The notes under the pieces were generated by a model. That model was not told the DNA's origin. It ran no database searches and saw nothing but the letters and a program-made list of their open reading frames with translations. Source: CAYLSV01 sp964386435 (GTDB lineage Bacteria > Planctomycetota > Phycisphaerae > Tepidisphaerales > Tepidisphaeraceae). From it: a stretch of 35,293 bases of DNA. This document shows positions 6,330 through 14,209 of this stretch, piece by piece. The stretch's first letter is position 1. Every line of letters begins with the position of its first letter. The DNA lies in assembly GCA_964386435.1 (NCBI GenBank), contig CAYLSV010000036.1, positions 1-35,293 of the forward strand, written 5' to 3'. Position numbers and translations under genes: made by a program.

Positions 6330-7415
6330 TTGAGCCAACCCGCCGACACCTTTCGCATCGCCGACGCCGAGATCGCGCCCGGCACCGTGGCCGACCTTCG
6401 ATTGCCGATCAGTGAGACGTTCACCGGGAATCCGGTGGAGCTGCCGATGCGGGTGATGCGGGGGGCGGAGCCGGGGCCGATCCTGGGGGTGACGGCGGCG
6501 GTGCACGGCGACGAGATCAACGGGACGGGCATCGTGCACGAACTGTTGTTCGCCCGGCGGCCGGAGATGTTGCGGGGGACGCTGGTGCTGGTGCCGGTCA
6601 TCGACCTCTTCGGCTTCGAGACGCAGGACCGGTACATGCCCGACCGCCGCGACCTGAACCGCTGCTTCCCCGGCAACCCCCGCGGCTCGCTGTCGGGGCG
6701 GGTGGCGCGGATCATCTTCGACCAAATCGTCACCAAGCTCGATTACCTGCTCGACCTCCACTCGGCGGCCAGTCTGCGGACGAACTTCCCCAACATCCGG
6801 GCGGACCTCGAGAACAAGGGCTGCCGGCGGCTGGCCGAGGCGTTCGGGTGCGAGCTGATCGTCAGCGGCAAAGGGCCCGACGGCAGCCTGCGGCGGGCGG
6901 CGGTGAAGGCGGGCGTGCCGACGGTCATCCTGGAGGCCGGCGAGCCGAGCAAGGTCGAGCCGACCGTGCTGGAGATCGGCGTCCGAGGCGTCCACAACGT
7001 GCTGGCGGAGCTGGGCATGACCAACGACCGGCCCCGCCGCCCGCCTTACGCCGCGGTGGCGACCAAGACGCTGTGGCTCCGCGCCCAGGCCGGCGGGCTG
7101 CTGCGGTTCCACGTCGCCCCCGGCGAACCCGTCGACAAGGGGCAACCCCTGGCCACCAACGTCGGCGTCTTCGGCGACGAGCAGAACGTCCTCGTCGCCC
7201 CAACCGACGGCCTGGTGTTGGGCATGACCACCATGCCCGTCGTCAAGCCCGGCGAGCCGGTCGTGCACTTGGCCGTCCCCGACCGCCCGGTCCGCGAGAT
7301 CCGCGAGGCCCTCGCCGACGCCAACGCCAAAAGCCTCGACCGCCGCGTGCGACGGGATTTGGCAACCAACGTGAGCATCACGGAACACGCGCTGACGGAC
7401 GCCGACTTGACGTGA
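6330..7415 (+). CDS. Succinylglutamate desuccinylase/aspartoacylase family protein
   Basis: This 361-residue protein belongs to the AstE/AspA zinc carboxypeptidase-like (M14-type) family, which removes acyl groups from amino acids or related compounds. Zinc ligands are visible as AVHGDEINGTG (His59, Glu62) and LDLHSAA (His144). The RDLNRCFPGNPRGSLSGR segment (108-124) supplies substrate-binding arginines and the catalytic glutamate is likely in ILEAGEPSK. The C-terminal part (about 255-345), with AGGLLRFHVAPGEPVDKGQPLATN, is the beta-rich barrel-sandwich domain seen in the larger members of this family. TTG at 6330 is used because no ATG or GTG occurs in frame between the upstream stop at 6261 and this codon, and the N-terminal residues resemble family members. 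The true acyl substrate cannot be told from sequence. Confidence 0.87.
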   Translation: MSQPADTFRIADAEIAPGTVADLRLPISETFTGNPVELPMRVMRGAEPGPILGVTAAVHGDEINGTGIVHELLFARRPEMLRGTLVLVPVIDLFGFETQDRYMPDRRDLNRCFPGNPRGSLSGRVARIIFDQIVTKLDYLLDLHSAASLRTNFPNIRADLENKGCRRLAEAFGCELIVSGKGPDGSLRRAAVKAGVPTVILEAGEPSKVEPTVLEIGVRGVHNVLAELGMTNDRPRRPPYAAVATKTLWLRAQAGGLLRFHVAPGEPVDKGQPLATNVGVFGDEQNVLVAPTDGLVLGMTTMPVVKPGEPVVHLAVPDRPVREIREALADANAKSLDRRVRRDLATNVSITEHALTDADLT

Positions 7416-7509
7416 GCAGGCACGCAGCTTGCGTTGCGGAACAACAACGCGACCGAACGCGAGCCGGCGGATTGGCAACGCCTCATGAACCTGGCCCGCC
7501 AACGCGGAC

Positions 7510-7540
7510 CGCCCCCGGCGACGCGTGGGTGCCGGGGGCG
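7510..7540. terminator. Intergenic hairpin between convergent genes
   Basis: A perfect 10-base stem (CGCCCCCGGC, 7510-7519, with 7531-7540) closes an 11-base loop between the convergent genes ending at 7415 and 7562. There is no T-tract on either strand, so it is a possible bidirectional terminator or just a stable hairpin. Confidence 0.4.
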
Positions 7541-7561
7541 GGTTCCGCGGAACGATCCGGC

Positions 7562-9181
7562 TCACGCGCGGCGGCGGAGCAGGCCGAGGCCGGCGGCGGC
7601 GAGCAGGCCGAGGCTGGCCGGCTCGGGCACCACCGTGTCCATGACCGTGAACATGTCGGTCAGGCCGATGTAGTCATCGCCCCAGCCCTCGAGGTTCTGC
7701 ATGCCGTAAAAGTTGAGGTACTGATCGTCGGTGCCGTCGGTCAGGTTGGCGAACAGGTCAGCGCCGACGCCGCGGGCGTACATTGGGACGAGCTGGTTGG
7801 TGTGCTGCGTCGAGTTCATCCGCATGCCCGGCTTGTTGCCCAGGCCGTTGTCCTCGACCATGTCGAACGCCACGGTGTCGCTGTCGGGGCCGAAGACCAT
7901 GCCCGCCTCGTGGTCGGCCGTGACGATCACCAGCGTCTCCTCGAAGTTCGGGTCGTTCATTGCCACCCAGTCCAAGACTGCTTGAACCGAGTTGTTGAAG
8001 TCCACCTGTTCCTCGATGAGGCGGGTGGTGTTGGCCCCGTGGCCGGCCCAGTCGACGTGCGAGCCCTCGACCATGAGGAAGATGCCGTCGCTGCCGGCTT
8101 GGGCGTCAAGCTGGTTGATGGCCGCGCGGGTCATCGTGGCCAGGCGTGGGTTGTCCAGAAACGGGTCGCCGGCGCTGTTGTCGCCGGGGTTGATCGGAGC
8201 CATCTGCCGCTCGGTGAGCTGGTCGATCGTCTCCGGGAAGAACGGGCTGGCGGTGTTGCCGTCGATTTGGCCGTTGCCGTTCCAGTCCTGGGTGAACGGC
8301 CGGGTGTACTGCAGCGAGACGTCGCCGGTCAGGGCGATCAGCGGCCCCTGCGTTGGCGCGGCCGAGCCGTCGGCGAGCGCTTCCACACTCGCCCGATCTT
8401 CGACGAGGGTCCAGCCGTTGGCGTGGGTGCCGGTTTGCAGGGCGGTGTAGGTGTCGAGCCCGCCGATGCGGTCGAAGCTGCCGCCGCCAACGTTGTTGGG
8501 CGACATGATCACGTCGAGCGTGCCGCTGTCGAGCATCTCGTTGGCAATCGCGTTGTAGTTGTTGCGCGACAGGTTGTGTGCCCCGCCGATCGTGGCCGGC
8601 GTGGCGTGGCTGAAGTAAACGCTGGAGACGACGCCGGTGGCCAGGTTGTTGGCCTTGGCGATCTCGCCGATGCTGGTCAGCGGGTTGCCTTGGTTATCGA
8701 AGTTGATCGAGCCGTTGTACGTCCGCTGGCCGGTGGCGATCGCGGTGCCGGCGGCGGCGGAGTCGGTGAAGGTCGTCTTCACGAAGTCGTAGCCGGCGAA
8801 CGGTCCGGTGTTGGTCAGGCCGTCGATGCCGGTGCCGGTCGGCAGCGGGGCGGCGGCGGTGTCCCACGCCCGGGCGGCGTCGTAGACGAGGCTCGCGTCC
8901 TGCACCAAGTCGCCGGTCGGGTCCCGGCTGAGATTCAGCGGGTAGGTGGTGGCGGCGTACTTGGTCCAGCCGTCCTGCTCGTACGGCAGGCTGCCGATGC
9001 CGCCGTACTGGTACATGGCCGTGGCGTTGAAGTGGTTGAAGCCGGCACCGTCGCTGATGAGCAGAAAGACGTTCTTCGCCTGCTGATCCTGGGCGGCAAC
9101 GGGGCCGACGACGCCCAAGGCCACGAGCGCGGCGGCGGAGGCGAGGGCGGCAACACGGGAGCGGGGGGTTGCAATCTTCAC
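7562..9181 (-). CDS. Alkaline phosphatase with PEP-CTERM anchor
   Basis: This 539-residue exported protein has a signal peptide (residues 1-30, ending GVVGPVAA before QDQQ), then an alkaline phosphatase domain: NVFLLISDGAGF with metal ligand Asp44, TDSAAAGTAIATG with the phosphorylated Ser141, the SHVDWAGHGAN metal-binding motif and VTADHEAGM further on. It ends with the PEP-CTERM sorting signal PEPASLGLLAAAGLGLLRRRA, processed by an exosortase in other bacteria. The enzyme would release phosphate from organic esters at the cell surface. The start codon is GTG, preceded by AGGAG at 6-7 bases, a clear ribosome site. An insertion of about 100 residues (middle of the protein) is present relative to short enzymes, not unusual in this family. 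Confidence 0.92.
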   Translation of the reverse strand: MKIATPRSRVAALASAAALVALGVVGPVAAQDQQAKNVFLLISDGAGFNHFNATAMYQYGGIGSLPYEQDGWTKYAATTYPLNLSRDPTGDLVQDASLVYDAARAWDTAAAPLPTGTGIDGLTNTGPFAGYDFVKTTFTDSAAAGTAIATGQRTYNGSINFDNQGNPLTSIGEIAKANNLATGVVSSVYFSHATPATIGGAHNLSRNNYNAIANEMLDSGTLDVIMSPNNVGGGSFDRIGGLDTYTALQTGTHANGWTLVEDRASVEALADGSAAPTQGPLIALTGDVSLQYTRPFTQDWNGNGQIDGNTASPFFPETIDQLTERQMAPINPGDNSAGDPFLDNPRLATMTRAAINQLDAQAGSDGIFLMVEGSHVDWAGHGANTTRLIEEQVDFNNSVQAVLDWVAMNDPNFEETLVIVTADHEAGMVFGPDSDTVAFDMVEDNGLGNKPGMRMNSTQHTNQLVPMYARGVGADLFANLTDGTDDQYLNFYGMQNLEGWGDDYIGLTDMFTVMDTVVPEPASLGLLAAAGLGLLRRRA

Positions 9182-9323
9182 GGGATTCTCCTGACGAACC
9201 AGCGGCCGGGTGGGGCGGGCTCAGCCCGCCGAGACGCCACCCGATCGCGGCGGTCTTGTAACGCCGGAGAGGTTGTCAACGCAGAAGCGTTTTGCTTGTC
9301 CTGCGTGAAAAGATGTTGTGGGG

Positions 9324-9595
9324 TCAGTTAAAATCGCTCCGACTGCTCAAGGGTGGCGTAGTCGAAAGCTCTGCCTCGCCCACCGTTTGGAAGAAGTGGC
9401 TCGAACCCGGCAGCGTGATGATCTTCGCGTCCTCGCGGTTGGCCGTAACATGGGCCACCTTGGCGGCGTGGTTCTGGCGTTCACCTGCAGATCGCTGCCG
9501 GCGTAGATCGCCAGTGGTGGCACCTCCAGCATCGCCAGCGGCCCGGCGGGCGCCACCACGAAGTTCGCCGGCGACTCTGCCCGCACCGCCGCCAC
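9324..9595 (-). pseudogene. Truncated, frameshifted alpha/beta hydrolase C-terminus
   Basis: Read on the minus strand, one frame gives AGPLAMLEVPPLAIYAGSDL followed by QVNA (up to about 9478), then a shifted frame gives NHAAKVAHVTANREDAK, IITLPGSSHFFQTVGEAE and a stop at 9324-9326. This matches the last 90 or so residues of serine hydrolases of the S33/DLH type: the catalytic aspartate in GSDLQV and the catalytic histidine in SSHFFQ. The N-terminal two thirds are missing, and the 5' edge falls at the dispersed repeat at 9586-9609. A single-base indel at about 9472-9478 separates the two frames. I read it as a decayed gene. Confidence 0.6.
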
Positions 9596-9609
9596 GCGGC
9601 GGAGGTCCG
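9586..9609 (-). repeat. Dispersed GACCTCCGCCGCGT repeat copy
   Basis: On the minus strand these 24 bases match 1070-1093 at 22 positions. It marks the broken 5' end of the hydrolase remnant, suggesting the repeat arrived together with, or promoted, the truncation. Confidence 0.55.
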
Positions 9610-9635
9610 AGCGAACGGCAAGCGTGTCGCGCGTT

Positions 9636-11639
9636 CTACCCCAGCAGCGGCTGACCCAGCCGCGTCTTGAGCAGGCGGATGAACACGCCGCCCACCACGC
9701 TGCGGGCCTGAAACTCGCGGTGTTCGGGCCGGTCGGTCCACGGTTGGTCGCTTAGCGGCACCCGGCGGGTCGTCTCGTTCACCCAGCGGAACGTCGGCTC
9801 GAGAATCGCCTCAAAATCCGCACGCCGCTCGGCGAGCGTGGCCGACCAGACGCACCAATCAAGCTTCGTGTATGCCGCCCGGTTGTCCAGCGGCAGACCG
9901 TACTCGGCGAGCTTGGTCTGGTAGAACGCGACCTCGTCGGCGGCAAAATCTTTCGGGTACAAGTTCAAGTCGAGCAGTTGGTCCCAGACCAAGTTGTACT
10001 TCTGGCTCCACGACTCGGGCCGATCGAACGCCAGCCGCGAACCGCCGCCGTCGCGTTTTGCCGCGGCGTGGCCGTCGGTGGCGAACTGCTCGGCCAACGT
10101 GCGGAAGTGGGGCGCCTCGTCCTTGCCGAGCGTGTCCGCCAACTGGGCGAAACCGCCGAGGGCGACGGCGGTTTTGATCGACAAGTTCACGTTGTGTGCC
10201 AGCCGCCCGGCGAAGTCGTCGGTGCAAAGCTGGTCGGCCGGGTCGAAGCCGAACCGCTCCAGATAATTCGCCCACAACCGCAGCAGCGGCCAGTACCGGT
10301 CGGCCTGCCCGGCGTCGCCCGTCACCTTGGCCAGGGCGGCGGCCATGATCAGCATGTTGCCGCACTCCTCGACCGGCATCTGCCCGTCCTCGCTCGCCTC
10401 CCCACCGCCGTAGACCTGGCCGTTGGCCTTCGGGTAACGCCCCAAATCGTGCGGGGCGAAGTCGAACTTCCACCGCGGGTTGGCCGCGTAGGCATAAATC
10501 GGTTCCAACGTCGCCTCGAGCAATTTGGGCGAAAAGCAGAGGAAAAAAGGACAAGTCGGGTACGCCACGTCCACCGTGCCCATGCAGCCGTTGCTGAAGT
10601 TCTCCTTGGTGAACATCAGCGGCGTGCCGTCGAAGTCGGCCACCAGTTTCTGCGCCCCAAGCGTCTGCCGGTAACACAACGCCGCCAACGCCGCGTACTG
10701 CTCGCCGCCGGCGTCGGTGAGTTCGGCCATCAGGTTCTCGTCGAATTCCTCCGCCGCCCGTCGCCACTCGTCGCGTTTGGCCAAGGAGGAGGTCAACAGG
10801 TTGGCTGCCCCGGCACCTTCCCATCGCCAGTACGGCCGCAGCTTGCGGTGCATCGACTCGACGGCGAACCCGTCGTCGTACGCCAGCATCGCCGTCCGCC
10901 GCAACGGCTGCTCCCCGACTTCGCCGAAGTCGAACGCCAGATCCAGCGTCGCCGCCTCCCGCCAGCGGTTGGCCTCCACCGGCATCTCCAGCGCGTCGTC
11001 CGTCGGCAAGCCGCCGGTCTTGGCGAACGCCGCGTGCGCCAGCGGGTGCGGCACCAGCGAGTCGCTTGCCACCTCCGCCGCGTCAGCGGCCAGATAGAGA
11101 TGCCCCCAGTCGATGCGCAGATCGTCGCCCACCGCCCCCAGCACCCGCTGCTCGCTCGACCCGACGGAAAGCGCCGTCACCCCGTCGAGCCGCGGCCGCC
11201 GCCACGCCACCGCTTGCGATCCGACGTTCACCGCCAGCTCCGGCCACGCCTCCACCAACACCTCCACCCGCCGCGATCCGTCGGTCGCCGTGACCTCCAC
11301 ATCCAGGAACGCCACCGCCCGCGACACCGCGTCAAGATCGTCGGCGAACGCCGGGCTCCACCACGTCAGCACGAACCGCACCCCGTGCCCCGCGCACGTC
11401 ACCACCGTCCGCATTGGGTCCACCCGCAACGCCGTCTGCGGCAACGCTTCGGCCGCCCAGGGCCGCGCACCAATCAGCCGCACGAGCTGGCCGTCGATCC
11501 GCCCCTGCACCACGATCGGCTGCTCGGTCCCGGTCCAGTGTCGCGTTTGTCCGTCGCACAACGTGTCGCCGTTGGCCCAGACGCTGAAGTACGGATCACA
11601 AGCAACCAGCGGCACACTCGGCGGACGCAGCGATGACAT
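9636..11639 (-). CDS. GtaA-like glutaminase family protein (DUF4964/DUF5127/DUF4965/DUF1793 architecture)
   Basis: This 667-residue protein begins with PPSVPLVACDPYFSVWANGD, the typical DUF4964 start, followed by a beta-rich domain (about 60-250; DUF5127) and an alpha-toroid region (about 280-660; DUF4965/DUF1793) with FTKENFSNGCMGTVDVAYP, FAPHDLGRYPKANGQVYGG, MPVEECGNMLIMAAALAK and WSQKYNLVWDQLLDLNLYP. These motifs are conserved in fungal glutaminase A and in many bacterial homologues; whether bacterial members hydrolyse glutamine or a sugar-like substrate is not established. No signal peptide is visible, although homologues are often secreted. The ATG at 11639 is preceded by TAGGCT at 6 bases. 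Confidence 0.85.
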   Translation of the reverse strand: MSSLRPPSVPLVACDPYFSVWANGDTLCDGQTRHWTGTEQPIVVQGRIDGQLVRLIGARPWAAEALPQTALRVDPMRTVVTCAGHGVRFVLTWWSPAFADDLDAVSRAVAFLDVEVTATDGSRRVEVLVEAWPELAVNVGSQAVAWRRPRLDGVTALSVGSSEQRVLGAVGDDLRIDWGHLYLAADAAEVASDSLVPHPLAHAAFAKTGGLPTDDALEMPVEANRWREAATLDLAFDFGEVGEQPLRRTAMLAYDDGFAVESMHRKLRPYWRWEGAGAANLLTSSLAKRDEWRRAAEEFDENLMAELTDAGGEQYAALAALCYRQTLGAQKLVADFDGTPLMFTKENFSNGCMGTVDVAYPTCPFFLCFSPKLLEATLEPIYAYAANPRWKFDFAPHDLGRYPKANGQVYGGGEASEDGQMPVEECGNMLIMAAALAKVTGDAGQADRYWPLLRLWANYLERFGFDPADQLCTDDFAGRLAHNVNLSIKTAVALGGFAQLADTLGKDEAPHFRTLAEQFATDGHAAAKRDGGGSRLAFDRPESWSQKYNLVWDQLLDLNLYPKDFAADEVAFYQTKLAEYGLPLDNRAAYTKLDWCVWSATLAERRADFEAILEPTFRWVNETTRRVPLSDQPWTDRPEHREFQARSVVGGVFIRLLKTRLGQPLLG

Positions 11640-11645
11640 GCGGTG

Positions 11646-11651
11646 AGCCTA
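11646..11651 (-). promoter_or_regulatory. -10 element of glutaminase-family gene
   Basis: TAGGCT on the minus strand stands 6 bases before ATG 11639. It lies just downstream of the terminator of the preceding minus-strand gene, consistent with a separate transcript. Confidence 0.4.
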
Positions 11652-11670
11652 CGTCCGCCCGATGACCAAC

Positions 11671-11708
11671 AGAAAAAGCGGCCCGCGGCAAAGCTGCCAC
11701 GGGCCGCT
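11671..11708 (-). terminator. Rho-independent terminator of DUF4394 gene
   Basis: In minus-strand direction a 14-pair stem with one mismatch (11695-11708 with 11677-11690) and a 4-base loop is followed by five Ts (11673-11677). It lies 22 bases after the DUF4394 stop codon. Confidence 0.8.
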
Positions 11709-11729
11709 CGGGTTGAGTCGGGGCAAACT

Positions 11730-12626
11730 TTACCGGCGACGGATCAGGCCCAGCCCGGCCGCGGCGAGGAGGCCGATTGTGGCCGGCTCGGGGATCGGCT
11801 CGATGGCAATGCTGCGGATGATGTCGCCGCTGCCGAACACGTCCAGCTCGGTGGCGATGCCGGTGTCGAGGTCGACCGAGTAGAACAGGCTGTTCGGGCC
11901 CGGCTGCAACACGGCGTAAGCCTCGTCGACGTTGTAGATGTCGAGTGCCGCCTCGTTCGAGAGCAGCGTGACGCCGATGTCGCCGACGGTTTCGAGCGTG
12001 CCGGCGTTGTTGGCCACGGTGACGAGCGCGCCGGTGTTGCGGTCGATGCCGAACTGCTGCGTGCTGCTGGCACCGGCGAAGGCGTTGGTGTAGGCGATGC
12101 CGACGATGTTCGGATCTTCGCCCGCGTTGACGTCACCGGCGGCGTAGAAGACCGGCGTCTTGTCGGGCATGCCCAAGTACTGGCCGGTGTCGCCGTCGAT
12201 CACGCGGTTGGTGTCGACATTGCTGATAATGCGGGCAAAGCGGCCGATGTCGGCCGGGTCGCCGCTGCCGCCGTCGAACTGGTTGTTGAAGTCGAACGCG
12301 AAGCTCGTGCCCTGCAGGCTCGGCGGGCCGAAGTTGCCCAGCAGGGTCGCCTGGAACGTGTCGGTGTCGATCGTGTAGACGTTGTCCTGCGAGCTGATGG
12401 CGTACAGCTCACCGGTGCCCGGGCGGAAGTCAATGTCGATGAGCGCCTCGTTCTGGGTCAGGCCCATGACGAAGCCGCCGTCGATGCTGTTCGACGGGTC
12501 GCTGACGTTCACGACGTCGATCGAGTTGTCGGTGGTGAGCCCGTACACGACCTGGGCGTGAGCCGAGGCGGCAAAGGCGAGAGAGGCGGTCGCGGCGGCG
12601 GCCGCGATAAGGTGCATTTTCTTCAT
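11730..12626 (-). CDS. DUF4394 domain protein with PEP-CTERM anchor
   Basis: This 298-residue protein has a signal peptide (MKKMHLIAAAAATASLAFAA, cleavage after SAHA), a DUF4394 domain (about 25-270) with repeated strands such as VYGLTTDNSIDVVNV, LIDIDFRPGTGELYAIS and IVGIAYTNAF, and a C-terminal PEP-CTERM signal PEPATIGLLAAAGLGLIRRR. DUF4394 proteins are predicted beta-propeller-like secreted proteins of unknown function. The ATG at 12626 is chosen over the longer in-frame reading because it begins the signal peptide and has GGAG 6-7 bases upstream. It is expected at the cell surface through an exosortase, like the phosphatase at 7562-9181. Confidence 0.88.
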   Translation of the reverse strand: MKKMHLIAAAAATASLAFAASAHAQVVYGLTTDNSIDVVNVSDPSNSIDGGFVMGLTQNEALIDIDFRPGTGELYAISSQDNVYTIDTDTFQATLLGNFGPPSLQGTSFAFDFNNQFDGGSGDPADIGRFARIISNVDTNRVIDGDTGQYLGMPDKTPVFYAAGDVNAGEDPNIVGIAYTNAFAGASSTQQFGIDRNTGALVTVANNAGTLETVGDIGVTLLSNEAALDIYNVDEAYAVLQPGPNSLFYSVDLDTGIATELDVFGSGDIIRSIAIEPIPEPATIGLLAAAGLGLIRRR

Positions 12627-12879
12627 GAAGTTCTCCAAGTGGCTGGTTCCAAGCGTGGTGTGGCCCACCGAACAGAGGGCCGCCCGCTGAGAGACTATGG
12701 GACCGGGCCAGTGTGCCGCCACCCCGAACAGCCCGATCCGGGGCGGCAACTTGACGGACTGGTCCCGCAACTTGGCCGACCGGCCTCCGATTCTGACGCA
12801 GGCCGCACAGGTTGCCCAGGTTGCCAAGGGGTTCGGCTGGCCGGCGGCGTGTTGATCCAGGGCCGCACGCGGGTGCCGG

Positions 12880-12908
12880 TTGATCGGATCGGTTCGCACC
12901 ACTAATTT
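12880..12908 (+). promoter_or_regulatory. Promoter of accA
   Basis: TTGATC (12880-12885) and TAATTT (12903-12908) are separated by exactly 17 bases. This gives a leader of about 35 bases before ATG 12952, unlike the very short leaders of neighbouring genes. Confidence 0.5.
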
Positions 12909-12951
12909 GGTAGGCCCGTGCGCCGCGTCTTGGCGGGCGGGCCCGCTTGTT

Positions 12952-14121
12952 ATGAATTCGACTGCCGCCCCCAGCCGTGACGTGTCCGCCCGTTTGCCAG
13001 CGGAGCCGGCGTTGCCGGTGCAGGCGAGCGTGCCGCCGGTGGCGGTGGCCGATGACGGGTTGCCGCTGCCCGAGGCGGTTGACGCGGCCGACGCGCCCGA
13101 ACCGGCCGATGCGGTGCAGCCGCCGGACCCCGGCCGCCACGTGCTCGACTTCGAGAAGCCGCTGGCGAAGCTGGCCAAGCAGATCCACGAGCTCGAGGCG
13201 ATGCAGGGCGCCCGCGCCGCCGACTACTCCGGCGAGCTGCGGCTGCTCCGCGACAACTACACGAGCCTGCTCCGCAAGACGTACGACGGCCTGAGTGCTT
13301 GGGAGACGGTGCAGGTCGCCCGCCACCCGCAGCGGCCGATGATGCTCGATTACGTCGGCATGCTCTGCCGCGAGTTCCGCGAGATTCATGGCGACCGCCG
13401 CTTCGGCGACGACGCCGCCGTCCGCTGCGGCCTCGCCCGCGTCGCGGGGCACAAGGCCGTGCTCATCGGCACGCAAAAAGGGCGGGAGACGAAGGAGAAA
13501 ATCCGGTGCAACTTCGGCCTCGCCCACCCCGAGGGCTACCGCAAGGCGCTGCGGGCGATGAAGCTGGCCGAGAAGTTCGGGCTGCCGGTGGTGTGCCTGA
13601 TCGACACGCCGGGCGCGTACCCCGGCATTGGGGCCGAGGAGCGCGGGCAGGCCGAGAGCATTGCCGTGAACCTCATGGAAATGGCCCGCCTGCGGACGCC
13701 GACGGTGGCGGTGGTCATCGGCGAGGGCGGCAGCGGCGGGGCGCTTGGCATTGGCGTGGCCGACCGGGTGGCGATGATGCAGTACGCGTGGTACAGCGTC
13801 ATCAGCCCCGAGGCGTGCAGCAGCATTCTCTTCCGCGGCCCCGACGGCACCCAGGACATGGCCGAGGCCCTAAAGCTCACCGCCAACCATTTGCGCCGCC
13901 ACGGCATCATCGATCAGATCATCAATGAGCCGCTGGGCGGCGCCCACCGCGACCCGCGGACGGCCGGGCATTACCTGGAGCAATACCTCGCCCGCACCCT
14001 CCGCGAGCTGGGCGAGCAACCGTTGGACGAATTGGTGAGCGACCGCTACGAGCGTTTTCGCCGGCTGGGGTCCTACGACGAACCGGCCGCCGAGCCCGAA
14101 GAAGTCGCGGCGTCGGCGTGA
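12952..14121 (+). CDS. accA: Acetyl-CoA carboxylase carboxyltransferase subunit alpha
   Basis: This 389-residue protein transfers the carboxyl group from carboxybiotin to acetyl-CoA, together with AccD, to make malonyl-CoA for fatty acid synthesis. The core (about 65-375) matches the family closely: LDFEKPLAKLAKQIHEL, REIHGDRRFGDDAAVRCGLA, NFGLAHPEGYRKALRAMKLAEKF split over the active-site region, LIDTPGAYPGIGAEERGQ, VVIGEGGSGGALGIGVADR and YSVISPEACSSILFR. The first 60 residues are an alanine/proline-rich extension without family similarity; ATG 12952 is the likely start, though a later initiation is possible. accD is not in the window. The gene is divergent from the DUF4394 gene with 325 bases between. 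Confidence 0.95.
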   Translation: MNSTAAPSRDVSARLPAEPALPVQASVPPVAVADDGLPLPEAVDAADAPEPADAVQPPDPGRHVLDFEKPLAKLAKQIHELEAMQGARAADYSGELRLLRDNYTSLLRKTYDGLSAWETVQVARHPQRPMMLDYVGMLCREFREIHGDRRFGDDAAVRCGLARVAGHKAVLIGTQKGRETKEKIRCNFGLAHPEGYRKALRAMKLAEKFGLPVVCLIDTPGAYPGIGAEERGQAESIAVNLMEMARLRTPTVAVVIGEGGSGGALGIGVADRVAMMQYAWYSVISPEACSSILFRGPDGTQDMAEALKLTANHLRRHGIIDQIINEPLGGAHRDPRTAGHYLEQYLARTLRELGEQPLDELVSDRYERFRRLGSYDEPAAEPEEVAASA

Positions 14122-14194
14122 GCTTATCCCGCGGCTTGTTGGAGATGTGGACGTGCAGGGTGCCCGAAGTGAACCGATCGTTCATCGACGCGGC

Positions 14195-14200
14195 TAAGCT
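14195..14200 (+). promoter_or_regulatory. -10 element of histidine kinase gene
   Basis: TAAGCT stands 9 bases before GTG 14210 and 21 bases before ATG 14222. The shorter distance fits the spacing at other genes here and favours the GTG start. Confidence 0.35.
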
Positions 14201-14209
14201 GCTGCCGCT

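Noticed and set aside
6848..9331. Very long plus-strand reading frame (827 codons) across the aspartoacylase and phosphatase genes
   Set aside because: It is antisense or out of frame to two well-recognised proteins, is arginine- and glycine-rich without family motifs, and results from the high GC content.
9292..9654. Plus-strand frame of 120 codons between the phosphatase and glutaminase genes
   Set aside because: The opposite strand gives a clear hydrolase tail in two frames; the plus-strand peptide has no recognisable feature.
9978..11636. 552-codon plus-strand frame inside the glutaminase-family gene
   Set aside because: The minus-strand product shows continuous family motifs and the plus-strand product shows none.
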